Shown here: positions 1 through 8,201 of the stretch, piece after piece
How positions within the stretch are numbered: position 1 is the first letter of the stretch
Layout of the letters: every line of letters begins with the position of its first letter
Source of the DNA: VXRN01 sp963664365
GTDB taxonomy: Bacteria > Chloroflexota > Dehalococcoidia > Lucifugimonadales > UBA1123
DNA: 64,000 bases
Direction of reading: 5' to 3'
NCBI GenBank assembly: GCA_963664365.1
Contig: OY761144.1
Span: 2,852,001-2,916,000, forward strand
Program-made: the position numbers and the translations under genes
The notes under the pieces: generated by a model
The model's input: only the letters and a program-made list of their open reading frames with translations
Told to the model about the DNA's origin: nothing
The model's database searches: none

Positions 1-2
1 GC

Positions 3-860
3 GTGGACGGCGACGGTCGTCTGGTTGTGTTCGAGTTGAAGCGCGACACGCTGACACGCGAGGCGGTCGCGCAGGTCATAGATTACGCATCCTACCTAGA
101 TAGTATGGATCTTGACGCGCTCGCCAGTTACATATCCGAGAAATCGGGCAGTCACGGCATTAACAAAATAGATAACTTTTCGGACTGGTATGGTCAGCAG
201 AATTTTGAGGATGCAGAGTCTCTAGAGTCACTCAAGCCGCTACGTATGGTCTTAGTGGGCTTGGGCGTTGATGATACAACTGAGCGAATGGTGAGGTTCC
301 TCGCCGAGAATAGCAACATGGATATTACGCTGCTGACCTTTCACGGCTTTAGATACGATGGTAAGACTATTTTGGCTAAGCGGGTAGAAGTGGACAGTAC
401 CAAAGTAGTCAGTCCTAGATTGAAAAAGCCAAGCCTGAGAAAACATGAACGGCGAAAGAGATTGCTTGATCTAGCTGAGTCACTTGGGGTGTCCGGGACA
501 TTTTCGGAGGTGAGAGATCTGTTCCTGAACAGTCCTAACAGATTTTCGGAGACAGTACGGACAGATTCTTCCAATTTGACTCTGCGGCGCGTTTGGTATG
601 CCAGGATCATCCCAGAGAGCGGTAGGGTGCGGCTATTCTTCTATCCATGGACCATTGCGTTGTGCCCGGAGGCTTTCGAGTCTGCCAAAACAGAAATCCG
701 ACACGAAGTGAATCACTACAGCAATGAGTATGGAGATGGGATTGATTTTCTGATTGGTGATGACAAGAGAGAGGCTCACAAAGACGAATTGACTAGGCTT
801 GTGCAAGCAGTGTACCAGGCTTGGGAGAACCAAGACGCGGACGGTGGAGAGACAACATGA
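3..860 (+). CDS. PD-(D/E)XK nuclease-like protein, 5' end cut by window edge
   Basis: The reading frame is open from the first bases of the window, so the true start lies outside. The visible N-terminus, a glycine-rich turn followed by VVFELKRD and then VAQVIDYASYL, is the second half of a PD-(D/E)XK nuclease core of the NucS/DUF91-like type. The E and K of FELK would be catalytic, and the preceding Asp is off the window. The remaining ~250 residues are a basic C-terminal part that I cannot assign. Its stop overlaps the next gene's start (ATGA), so it is translated together with the antitoxin/MazF pair that follows. That context suggests a defence or DNA-repair role, which is inference. Confidence 0.6.
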   Translation: MDGDGRLVVFELKRDTLTREAVAQVIDYASYLDSMDLDALASYISEKSGSHGINKIDNFSDWYGQQNFEDAESLESLKPLRMVLVGLGVDDTTERMVRFLAENSNMDITLLTFHGFRYDGKTILAKRVEVDSTKVVSPRLKKPSLRKHERRKRLLDLAESLGVSGTFSEVRDLFLNSPNRFSETVRTDSSNLTLRRVWYARIIPESGRVRLFFYPWTIALCPEAFESAKTEIRHEVNHYSNEYGDGIDFLIGDDKREAHKDELTRLVQAVYQAWENQDADGGETT

Positions 861-1204
861 GAGCCAATGAACTGATAGAGAAGGCACAGTTTGTCACAGA
901 CTCTAATGGAAACAAAAAAGCCGTCTTGCTTGACTACACCTTCTGGGAAGAGCTAGTGGAGTTACTGCAAGACGTTGAGGATTCAAGAGAAGTAGAACGT
1001 ATCCGATATTCTGGAGAAAAACCCGCGCCATCGGAGCAGGTCAAGTCCGAACTGGCAGACGGTCGGACAGAAGTTTCCAGAGACGCGCAGAGTGGCGACT
1101 GGGTTACTGAGAAACTCAACGAAGTCTATTCTGAAGTGGACTCAGGGCTTGACCCTGTCCTCTACGCCATGCAGTGGGCCTCGTTGCGAAAGGAAGACTG
1201 GTAG
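857..1204 (+). CDS. Phd/RelB-type antitoxin paired with MazF-like toxin
   Basis: This 115-residue protein starts at the ATG overlapping the previous stop. The alternative upstream start at 821 would only add residues encoded inside the nuclease gene. The N-terminus (LIEKAQFVTDSNGNKKAVLL) looks like the DNA-binding half of Phd/YefM/RelB-type antitoxins. The acidic C-terminus, rich in E, D and S, fits a toxin-neutralising tail. It overlaps the downstream PemK/MazF-like toxin by one base, the usual arrangement of a type II toxin-antitoxin operon. Autoregulation would be expected for the family, but I see no clear operator. Confidence 0.65.
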   Translation: MRANELIEKAQFVTDSNGNKKAVLLDYTFWEELVELLQDVEDSREVERIRYSGEKPAPSEQVKSELADGRTEVSRDAQSGDWVTEKLNEVYSEVDSGLDPVLYAMQWASLRKEDW

Positions 1205-1542
1205 TGCGCCGCGGAGAAATCTGGTGGGCTGATCTGCCCGAACCGGAAGGTTCAGAACCGGGATTCACACGGCCGGTCGTGATAATCCAAAGTGACTGGT
1301 TCACTGACAGCCGTATCAGAACAGCAGTCGTCGTCGCCATCACGTCCAACTTAGAAGTGAGTGACGCGCCGGGAAACGTTCTCATCGAACGCAACCAATC
1401 GGCTCTCACCATGGACTCGGTTGTAAATGTATCTCAGATATTAACCGTGGACCAATCGTTTCTCAGAGACAGGGTTGGTAGATTGCCGGATCGGATAATG
1501 TCTGCCGTAGACTCCGGGCTACGGCTGGCTCTTGGACTGTGA
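1204..1542 (+). CDS. MazF/PemK-family mRNA interferase toxin
   Basis: This 112-residue protein starts with GTG overlapping the antitoxin stop. The N-terminal VRRGEIWWADLPEPEGSEPG and the following RPVVIIQSD are hallmark MazF/PemK elements (RG-x-hW-x-h, then RP-hhhh-qsd). Later strands with TAVVVAITSN and the NVSQILTVD segment also match the family. Such toxins are ribosome-independent endoribonucleases cutting mRNA at short motifs. The length is normal and all recognisable core elements are present, so it is probably functional. carA begins 13 bases downstream on the same strand, so the toxin pair may be cotranscribed with pyrimidine/arginine genes. Confidence 0.85.
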   Translation: MRRGEIWWADLPEPEGSEPGFTRPVVIIQSDWFTDSRIRTAVVVAITSNLEVSDAPGNVLIERNQSALTMDSVVNVSQILTVDQSFLRDRVGRLPDRIMSAVDSGLRLALGL

Positions 1543-1554
1543 GCGTTCACCAGT

Positions 1555-2664
1555 ATGACCACAACCACCCACCTAGTCCTAGAAGACGGCACCGCATACA
1601 GCGGAACAGCCTTTGGCGACATCTCCCGCCCCACCCACGGTGAGGTCGTGTTCAACACGTCGATGACCGGATACCAGGAGATACTTACCGATCCCTCGTA
1701 TGCGGGGCAGATCGTCGTCCCGACATACCCGCTTATCGGCAACTACGGGATCAACCGGCAGGACTTCGAGTCGCGCCGGATACAGGTGTCCGGCTTCGTC
1801 GTCAGGGAGTACTGCGACGCGCCCAGCCATTCGGCGAGCGAGATGACGCTGGACGAGTTTCTAAAGTCTCACGGAACGCTGGGGATAAGCGGAGTGGACA
1901 CACGCGCCATCACCCGCCGCCTTCGGAGCCGAGGGGTGATGATGGGCGCCATCGCGCTGGACGAGACGCCGGAGCACGCGCTCACCCGGCTCAGGGAATT
2001 GCCCACCTATGAGGGAACCGACTTCGTGCGCGAGGTCTCGACCCCTGAACCGTATGAGTGGCACACCCCCGTGCCCGGCGCGGAGCCGCCGGAGCCGAGG
2101 TTCAGAGTCCTGGTTGACGACTGCGGCCTGAAGTACAACATACTCCGAATACTGCGAACGCGCGGCTGCGAGGTAATGGCGTACCCGGCCACCGCGTCCG
2201 CGACGGAACTGCTTGCCATGAAACCGGACGGCATTCTGATGTCTCCGGGACCAGGCGACCCCGAGCTGCTTGACTATGCAGTCGAGACCACGAAGGGGTT
2301 GATTGGACGGGTCCCTATCATGGGGATATGCCTCGGCAACCAGATACTCGCTAGGGCTTTCGGAGGCCGGAACTACAAGCTGAAATTCGGACACAGAGGA
2401 GGCAACCACCCGGTCAAGGAGATCAGGACAGGCCGCGTCCACATAACCGCCCAAAATCACGGGTACGCGGTGGACGCCGACAGCCTGCCGTCGGAGATCG
2501 AAGTGAGCCACGTCAACCTGAACGACGGCACAGTCGAGGGCCTACGCCACCGCTCCCTGCCGATAATGAGCATTCAGTACCACTCCGAGGCGTCTCCCGG
2601 CCCCGGTGACAACGAGTACCTGTTTGACGAGTTCTTGTCTATGGTCTCAGAGAGTACTGGATGA
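1555..2664 (+). CDS. carA: Carbamoyl-phosphate synthase small (glutaminase) subunit
   Basis: CarA hydrolyses glutamine and channels ammonia to CarB for carbamoyl phosphate synthesis, feeding pyrimidines and arginine. The 369-residue product has the N-terminal CPSase small-chain domain (about residues 1-150, with NTSMTGYQEILTDPSY) and a C-terminal class I glutamine amidotransferase domain. The triad is visible: Cys259 in MGICLGNQ, and His343 and Glu345 in QYHSEASPGP. The length is typical. No strong Shine-Dalgarno sequence precedes the ATG, which may be coupled to the toxin gene 13 bases upstream. Its partner carB is on the same strand but separated by a VapBC pair. Confidence 0.97.
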   Translation: MTTTTHLVLEDGTAYSGTAFGDISRPTHGEVVFNTSMTGYQEILTDPSYAGQIVVPTYPLIGNYGINRQDFESRRIQVSGFVVREYCDAPSHSASEMTLDEFLKSHGTLGISGVDTRAITRRLRSRGVMMGAIALDETPEHALTRLRELPTYEGTDFVREVSTPEPYEWHTPVPGAEPPEPRFRVLVDDCGLKYNILRILRTRGCEVMAYPATASATELLAMKPDGILMSPGPGDPELLDYAVETTKGLIGRVPIMGICLGNQILARAFGGRNYKLKFGHRGGNHPVKEIRTGRVHITAQNHGYAVDADSLPSEIEVSHVNLNDGTVEGLRHRSLPIMSIQYHSEASPGPGDNEYLFDEFLSMVSESTG

Positions 2665-2734
2665 GACTGACTGGACGCAATAGAATGGTGTGCTATAATG
2701 ATGCGAATATATGATGCGCTCAGGAGGTTCAACT

Positions 2735-2977
2735 ATGCGGACGACGCTCGACATAGACAGCAAGCTGCTTGATTCCGTTCTCGCAGTTACTGGGGAGAAG
2801 ACGAAGAGCCGAGCTGTGAACGTCGCTCTGAAGGAATACATTCGCCGTAAGCGCGTTCAGGAACTCATCGACTCTTGGGGAACCATTATAGTTGACGACT
2901 ACGGCGAGGAAACTGCCAAACTGGACCGACGACGCTGGGCTTTCCTCGACTCCATAGGAAAGGATCCCGCTCGATGA
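2735..2977 (+). CDS. vapB: VapB-type antitoxin
   Basis: This 80-residue protein begins MRTTLDIDSKLLDSVLAVTG, a classic VapB/MerR-like DNA-binding N-terminus, with KSRAVNVALKEYIRRKRVQE as the following helices. The start was chosen at 2735 because an AGGAGG lies at 2722-2727, seven bases upstream. The in-frame ATG at 2711 lacks this. The stop overlaps the start of the PIN toxin by four bases (ATGA). The pair lies between carA and carB in the same orientation. Confidence 0.85.
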   Translation: MRTTLDIDSKLLDSVLAVTGEKTKSRAVNVALKEYIRRKRVQELIDSWGTIIVDDYGEETAKLDRRRWAFLDSIGKDPAR

Positions 2978-3357
2978 TCTTGTTGGAGTCATCGGTCCTT
3001 ATGCAGGCCCAAAGACTTCCGAACTCGGAAGAAGCCAAACACGTAGCGTCCCTGATCATATCCGGGGAAGCCGCCGTAAACGGCCCTGTAGTCATGGAGT
3101 ACCTGAGAGGCGCCCGCTCCGACGACGAGTTCGAGTTCCTCACCGAGCGGATAACTGCCATCGATTTCCTGGAAGTGGATCAGCAGACGTGGATATGGGC
3201 AGGCAGACTGAGCAGACGCTACATGGGCGCCGGAGAGAAGATGTCCGATCTCGATGCCGTTATCGCCGCCACCGCCATCAGGCACGACGTACCTTTATTC
3301 ACTTTGGATAGGGGGTTCGAGCGAATATCGGAGTTAAAGCTGTATCAGCCATCATAG
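2974..3357 (+). CDS. vapC: VapC-type PIN-domain ribonuclease toxin
   Basis: This 127-residue PIN-domain protein is the toxin of the upstream VapB. PIN toxins are Mg-dependent RNases, often cleaving tRNA or rRNA. Acidic active-site positions are visible: Glu5 (MILLESSVLM, where most family members have Asp), Glu42 in VVMEYLRGA, an Asp in MSDLDAVIAATA, and another in LFTLDRGF. The Asp-to-Glu change at the first ligand is conservative but may alter activity. carB starts 14 bases after the stop, so the pair is embedded in the car operon. Confidence 0.88.
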   Translation: MILLESSVLMQAQRLPNSEEAKHVASLIISGEAAVNGPVVMEYLRGARSDDEFEFLTERITAIDFLEVDQQTWIWAGRLSRRYMGAGEKMSDLDAVIAATAIRHDVPLFTLDRGFERISELKLYQPS

Positions 3358-3371
3358 GAATCGATAAGACA

Positions 3372-6300
3372 GTGACCAACACCCCATCAAAAGTCCTTGT
3401 AATAGGCTCCGGCCCCATCGTCATTGGGCAGGCCGCCGAATTCGACTACGCCGGAACGCAGGCCTGCAAAGCCCTCCGAGAGGAGGGCGTGACCACCGTG
3501 CTCGTCAACTCGAACCCAGCGACCATCATGACTGACGAAGACATCGCCGACGTGGTCTATATCGAGCCCCTGACGGTCGAGGTGCTGGAGCGGATCATCG
3601 CCCAAGAGCGCCCCGACGGTGTGCTGCCGACTCTAGGAGGCCAGACCGGACTGAACCTCGCCGTCGATCTCGCCGACGCCGGCGTCCTCGACCGTTACGA
3701 CGTCCGACTCTTGGGTACGCCCCTTCAAACGATACGCAACGCCGAGGACAGGGAGCTCTTCAGAAACCTGCTGAACGGCATCGGCGAGCCGGTCCCGCCG
3801 TCCTCCACCGTGGAATCGTTGGACGAGGCGTGCAGGGTTCTCGATGAGATCGGCCTGCCGGCGGTCATCCGCCCGGCTTACACCCTTGGCGGCACCGGAG
3901 GCGGGATAGCGAACACGCAGGACGAGTTCGACCAGATCGTCCGCGGCGGACTGGCCGCAAGTCCCATCAACCAGGTGCTGATCGAGAAGTCGCTTGTCGG
4001 CTGGAAGGAGATCGAGTACGAGGTGATGCGCGACGGCGCGGACAACTGCATCACGATCTGCAACATGGAGAACATCGACCCCATGGGCGTCCACACCGGC
4101 GACAGCATCGTGGTCGCGCCCAGCCAGACCCTCACCGACAAGGAGTACCAACTTCTCAGGTCTGCCAGCCTGAAGATCATCCGCGCGCTGGGCATCGAGG
4201 GTGGGTGCAACATCCAGATGGCCCTAGAGCCGGGCGACGTTGTCGCCGAGACGCTCGGGGACAACGCGCGCGCGGAGAGTAGCTACTACATCATCGAGGT
4301 CAACCCTCGCGTCAGCAGGAGTTCCGCGCTGGCGTCTAAGGCGACCGGCTACCCGATAGCCCGCGTCGCCGCGAAGATTGCCGTCGGAAAGCGGCTGGAC
4401 GAGATACCGAACGCCGTCACCCGGCAGACCCTCGCCGCGTTCGAGCCCGCATTGGACTACTGCGTGGTCAAGATTCCGCGCTGGCCCTTCGATAAGTTCC
4501 CGCGCGGAGACAGGGGCATCGGCACCCAGATGAAGGCCACGGGCGAGGTCATGGCGATTGATCGCTCCTTCGAAGCCGCGTTCCAGAAGGCCGTCAGGTC
4601 GCTTGAGATCACCAACCGCTCCCTGCTGTGGGAGGACAGAACGTGGAACGGGGACGGCGATCTGCTGGATACGCTCCCAATCGAGCCGAACGACGAGCGG
4701 CTGTGGGCGCTCATGGCCGCGCTCCGCAGGGGCATCTCGCCCGATGAGCTTTCCCGCGCCACCGGCATCGACCCCTGGTTCACGCGCGCTTTCGGCAGGA
4801 TTGCGTCCATGGAAAGCCGCCTGCTTTCCGAAGCGCTCACGCCCGACCTGCTCTGGGCGGCCAAACGTCTCGGCTTCGGCGACGAGAAGATAGCGACCCT
4901 GACCGACCGCAGTGCCGACCAGGTGCGCGCGCTCAGGCACGAGAGCGGCATACGGCCCGTGTACAAGATGGTGGACACCTGCGCCGCCGAGTTCGAGGCG
5001 CAAACCCCGTACTTCTACAGTACCTACGAGCAGGAGAACGAGGCGCTGCCCACCCCCGACTCCAAGGCGCTCGTGCTCGGCAGCGGCCCGATACGCATCG
5101 GCCAGGGTATCGAGTTCGACTACTGCTCCGTTCATGCGGCGTGGGCGCTTCAGGAAGAGGGCATCCAGAGCGTGATGGCCAACTCGAACCCCGAGACCGT
5201 ATCCACCGACTTCGACACCAGCGACCGGCTGTACTTCGAGCCGCTGGACGAGGAATCGGTCCGCGACATTCTCGAAAACGAGGCGATCCAGACCGACCAC
5301 GACGGCGTAGTCGTGCCCCCGTCCATGGTCCAGTTCGGAGGGCAGACCGCTATCAACCTGTCGCAGTCGCTCGACCAGGCCCAGCTTCCTATACTCGGCT
5401 CCACCGCGCAGTCGATTGACATCGCCTCCGACCGTCACCTCTTCGAGGAGTTCTTGGCGCGCGTCGGGATTCCCAACCCTCCCGGCTCGGCGGTAGTGAA
5501 CCTGGAACAGGCCCTCAACGTCGCCCAAGAAATCGGCTACCCGGTCCTTGTCAGGCCGAGCTACGTGCTCGGCGGGCGCGCTATGGAGATCGTCCAGAAC
5601 GCCTCCGAGTTGGTGCGCTACATGACCGGCGCGTTCGAGGCCGGATCCGGTCGCCGGGTGCTTATAGACAAGTACTTCGAGGGGCGAGAGGTGGAGGTGG
5701 ACGCGGTATGCGACGGACAGACCGTCCTCATTCCCGGCATCATGGAGCACGTCGAGCGCGCCGGAGTACACAGCGGCGACTCTATGGCGATCTACCCCGG
5801 CCTCACTCTCAGCGAGGCAGAGGTCGATACCATCGTGGACTACACCACGCGCATCGGTCGCGCGCTCGATGTACGCGGCCTGATGAACATTCAATACGTG
5901 GTCGTCGGCGGCCCCGCCTACCGCAGCCCGAAGTCCGGCGCTGGCTCGACGAACGAGACCCAGGTTTACGTCATAGAGGTCAACCCGCGCTCCAGCCGCA
6001 CTATACCCTTCATCTCCAAGGTCACCGGAGTCCCGATGGTAAAGCTGGCCGTCAAGGTCATGCTGGGCCGCACTCTAAACGAACTCGGCTACGACGGCGG
6101 ACTCTGGAAGCGGCAGAAGCTCGTCGGAGTCAAGGCGCCCGTCTTCTCGATGTCCAAGCTCACCGGCGTCGATACCTACCTGGGGCCTGAGATGAAGTCC
6201 ACGGGCGAGGTGATGGGAATAGACACCGAGTTCACCCCCGCCGTCGCGAAGGCCCTCATGGCCGCCGGCCTATCTATCGAGCCGGGCGACCCGGTTCTGC

Positions 6301-6683
6301 TGAGCATCGCCGACCGCGACAAGTCGGACTCCGTGCAGATGATCCGCGACCTCCACGCCGCCGGATGCTCGATGTACGCCACCGAAGGCACCGCCGCGAT
6401 GATAAGCGGCCTCGGACTGCCCGCCGTCACGATACCCAAACGACTGTCCGCCGGACATCCCAACGTGGTGGACGTAATCGAGGACGGCGTCGTCCGCGCC
6501 GTCGTCAACACCGTCACCGGCGACCGCGAGGTGCTTCAGGACGGCTTCGCCATCCGCCGCGCCGCAAGCGAGGCGCGTATTCCGTGCTTCACGTCACTAG
6601 ACACCGCGAGGGCCGCCGTCGAAAGCTTGGTCGGCTCCGGCTCCGAGTACAGCGTCAAACCCCTGCCGGCATATAGAGGCTGA
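3372..6683 (+). CDS. carB: Carbamoyl-phosphate synthase large subunit
   Basis: CarB makes carbamoyl phosphate from bicarbonate, ammonia and two ATP. The 1103-residue protein has the expected duplicated architecture: two halves, each with a pre-ATP-grasp region (SGPIVIGQAAEFDYAGTQAC and SGPIRIGQGIEFDYCSVHA), an ATP-grasp domain with ARAESSYYIIEVNPRVSRSS or YVIEVNPRSSRT, and a C-terminal MGS-like allosteric domain from about residue 960. The start is GTG at 3372. The length is normal. The frame on the opposite strand is also long and open, but this is a codon-composition shadow. Confidence 0.98.
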   Translation: MTNTPSKVLVIGSGPIVIGQAAEFDYAGTQACKALREEGVTTVLVNSNPATIMTDEDIADVVYIEPLTVEVLERIIAQERPDGVLPTLGGQTGLNLAVDLADAGVLDRYDVRLLGTPLQTIRNAEDRELFRNLLNGIGEPVPPSSTVESLDEACRVLDEIGLPAVIRPAYTLGGTGGGIANTQDEFDQIVRGGLAASPINQVLIEKSLVGWKEIEYEVMRDGADNCITICNMENIDPMGVHTGDSIVVAPSQTLTDKEYQLLRSASLKIIRALGIEGGCNIQMALEPGDVVAETLGDNARAESSYYIIEVNPRVSRSSALASKATGYPIARVAAKIAVGKRLDEIPNAVTRQTLAAFEPALDYCVVKIPRWPFDKFPRGDRGIGTQMKATGEVMAIDRSFEAAFQKAVRSLEITNRSLLWEDRTWNGDGDLLDTLPIEPNDERLWALMAALRRGISPDELSRATGIDPWFTRAFGRIASMESRLLSEALTPDLLWAAKRLGFGDEKIATLTDRSADQVRALRHESGIRPVYKMVDTCAAEFEAQTPYFYSTYEQENEALPTPDSKALVLGSGPIRIGQGIEFDYCSVHAAWALQEEGIQSVMANSNPETVSTDFDTSDRLYFEPLDEESVRDILENEAIQTDHDGVVVPPSMVQFGGQTAINLSQSLDQAQLPILGSTAQSIDIASDRHLFEEFLARVGIPNPPGSAVVNLEQALNVAQEIGYPVLVRPSYVLGGRAMEIVQNASELVRYMTGAFEAGSGRRVLIDKYFEGREVEVDAVCDGQTVLIPGIMEHVERAGVHSGDSMAIYPGLTLSEAEVDTIVDYTTRIGRALDVRGLMNIQYVVVGGPAYRSPKSGAGSTNETQVYVIEVNPRSSRTIPFISKVTGVPMVKLAVKVMLGRTLNELGYDGGLWKRQKLVGVKAPVFSMSKLTGVDTYLGPEMKSTGEVMGIDTEFTPAVAKALMAAGLSIEPGDPVLLSIADRDKSDSVQMIRDLHAAGCSMYATEGTAAMISGLGLPAVTIPKRLSAGHPNVVDVIEDGVVRAVVNTVTGDREVLQDGFAIRRAASEARIPCFTSLDTARAAVESLVGSGSEYSVKPLPAYRG

Positions 6684-6738
6684 AGATTCCGCTCCAAGCC
6701 TGTGTCAGATTGATAGGTGCATTAGTCTAACGAAGTTT

Positions 6739-6842
6739 CGGAGCGCGGGCGTCTCGCCCGCGCCTACAATCACAATAATCACCCCAATCACAAAAATCAT
6801 AGTTCAGACACCTCCACTATCCACTACCCACTATCCACTAAA
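6739..6842. repeat. Cluster of dispersed repeats upstream of the 6882 gene
   Basis: Three elements lie side by side. The first is a palindromic element GCGGGCGTCTCGCCCGC, seen again with a variant near 8056. The second, at 6767-6810, is in reverse complement nearly identical to part of the 318-bp tandem unit at 42311-43313 (TGTCTGAACT, then TGATTTTTGTGATTGGGG). The third is a short CCACTATCCACTA repeat at 6815-6842. No gene is seen in 6684-6881. Confidence 0.75.
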
Positions 6843-6881
6843 ATCACCCCTTGACATCCCAAGACCTTATGCTCTAAACTT

Positions 6882-7859
6882 ATGTTCATGCAGTCCGAAA
6901 TACATACAGCCACCATCAACCCGGTATTCGCCGGACACGCCGCCCAGCATCTTCAGGATGCCACCGGCGGTATCCAGCGCGTCCTCGACAACCTGCTCGA
7001 AATCGCCAAGGGAAAAGACCCCGAAGCCAACACCTACGACCGCATCAGGGCAACCAAGGTCCTATACGACAGAGGCTTCGGCAAAGTCGCCAAGATTCGG
7101 CACTGCGCTCCATCTCCCGAACCGAGCCAATCCCCACAATCAGCGAAATCCCAAAATCAGACGAATCACAGTTCAGACAGGCCCGTCGCCAAGCTCGAAG
7201 AGAAACTCGACGCCGAGCTAGGCCCGCCGCAGGCTCCCGTCAGGCTGCACAACCCCAACAAACTGCCACACGACCCCAACCGTGTCCCCGACCTCGTCCA
7301 CGAGGCGCAATACTACATCCTCGAAATCACCAACTACGGAGCCGAACTCGCCTCCATCCTGGCCTACATTCACGAACCCGACCCAGAAGACACGTCCGTC
7401 AAGCCCTGCCACCGCATCACCGCCGGCCAGATGATACTCGACCGTGTCCTTGGCGCGGTCGCGGACCTCGAAACCCCGCCTGACCACAACCAAGACCCCG
7501 CATTCGACGCCGACTGGGCCCTCAAACACCCCGCCGAGATCGACCCCACCCTCTCCCTCGAAGAGATCATCGAGGCCGACGACTTCGCTCGCCAGTACCT
7601 TGAAAGCTTTCGGAAAGGGCGCGAGGAGTTCGAGCGAGAGTACGGAGACCGCGAAGACACTGGCCCCTGCGGGGAATGTTCCGGTGATGACGATCCCTGC
7701 GAGTACCACACCATGGTCAATGAATTCTCCAAGTCGGAAGAAGAGATACTCGAGACCATGCGCGGCATGAGAAACATCGACCTATTCGGCGACCGCTCCT
7801 ACTTCGACGAGAACGGCCTCTTCCGCCTCCACCCCCCGGACCACATAGACGACTCCTAG
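6882..7859 (+). CDS. Two-unit repeat protein, paralog of the terminase-associated gene at 41342-42262
   Basis: This 325-residue protein has no function I recognise. It has two diverged copies of a ~40-residue helical unit: residues 29-68 (LDNLLEIAKGKDPEANTYDR, then ATKVLYDRGFGK) and residues 147-191 (LEITNYGAELASILAYIHEP, then AGQMILDRVLG). The copies are joined by a P/S/Q/N-rich linker, and an acidic tail contains CGECSGDDDPCEYH. The product at 41342-42262 has the same layout with units at 26-64 and 141-184. That gene overlaps a phage terminase large-subunit gene, so a small-terminase-like DNA-recognition role is possible for both (inference). Here no terminase is adjacent. Linker residues ~78-100 are encoded by a stretch resembling a dispersed repeat. 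Confidence 0.7.
   Translation: MFMQSEIHTATINPVFAGHAAQHLQDATGGIQRVLDNLLEIAKGKDPEANTYDRIRATKVLYDRGFGKVAKIRHCAPSPEPSQSPQSAKSQNQTNHSSDRPVAKLEEKLDAELGPPQAPVRLHNPNKLPHDPNRVPDLVHEAQYYILEITNYGAELASILAYIHEPDPEDTSVKPCHRITAGQMILDRVLGAVADLETPPDHNQDPAFDADWALKHPAEIDPTLSLEEIIEADDFARQYLESFRKGREEFEREYGDREDTGPCGECSGDDDPCEYHTMVNEFSKSEEEILETMRGMRNIDLFGDRSYFDENGLFRLHPPDHIDDS
7121..7180 (+). repeat. Dispersed repeat fragment inside the 6882 gene
   Basis: In reverse complement this stretch contains TGTCTGAACTGTGATT and GATTTCGCTGATTG, which match the 318-bp unit repeated at 42311-43313. It is read in frame and encodes the low-complexity linker QSPQSAKSQNQTNHSSD. This suggests that a repeat was inserted into a tolerant linker without breaking the frame. 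Confidence 0.6.
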
Positions 7860-8201
7860 CCCCAGTATTTCGACCAACATATCCCCTCTCCCTTGGACAA
7901 ACATATCCCCTCTCCCTTGAGGGAGAGGGCTAGGGTGAGGGTGAATACCTACCCCTTTAAGCTCCCTTGAGGGTGAGGGTGACACGCCCACCTACCAATC
8001 TGACACAGGCCCGGGGTTGAGGAGCCTGTGTCAGTTCTGTGGGCCCCGCTTGGGAGCGCGGGCGTCTCGCCGGCGCCCGCCGACACCGCAATACCATCGT
8101 CAGACGGTGGATCTGGGTTCAACGCCTTTGACCAATTCACCCGACTGGGCTACCATAAGCGCGTCTGTTGCAATGCACGGCGGTCCACACTGGGAGGGCA
8201 C
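7860..8201. other. Intergenic region with palindromic repeats, no gene seen
   Basis: This 342-base spacer holds two partial copies of the CCCTCTCCCTTGAGGGAGAG palindrome at 7882-7943, with the AGGGTGAGGGTGA tail. It also holds a GGAGCGCGGGCGTCTCGCC element near 8053. The first family recurs at 28711, 35421 and 51921. The frame upstream of the hpnH start is open back to 8028, but lacks a Shine-Dalgarno and looks non-coding. A GGGAGG at 8192-8197 serves hpnH. Confidence 0.7.

Noticed and set aside
4224..5894. Long antisense frame opposite carB
   Set aside because: carB is unmistakable. The antisense translation has no recognisable motif and lacks a ribosome site.
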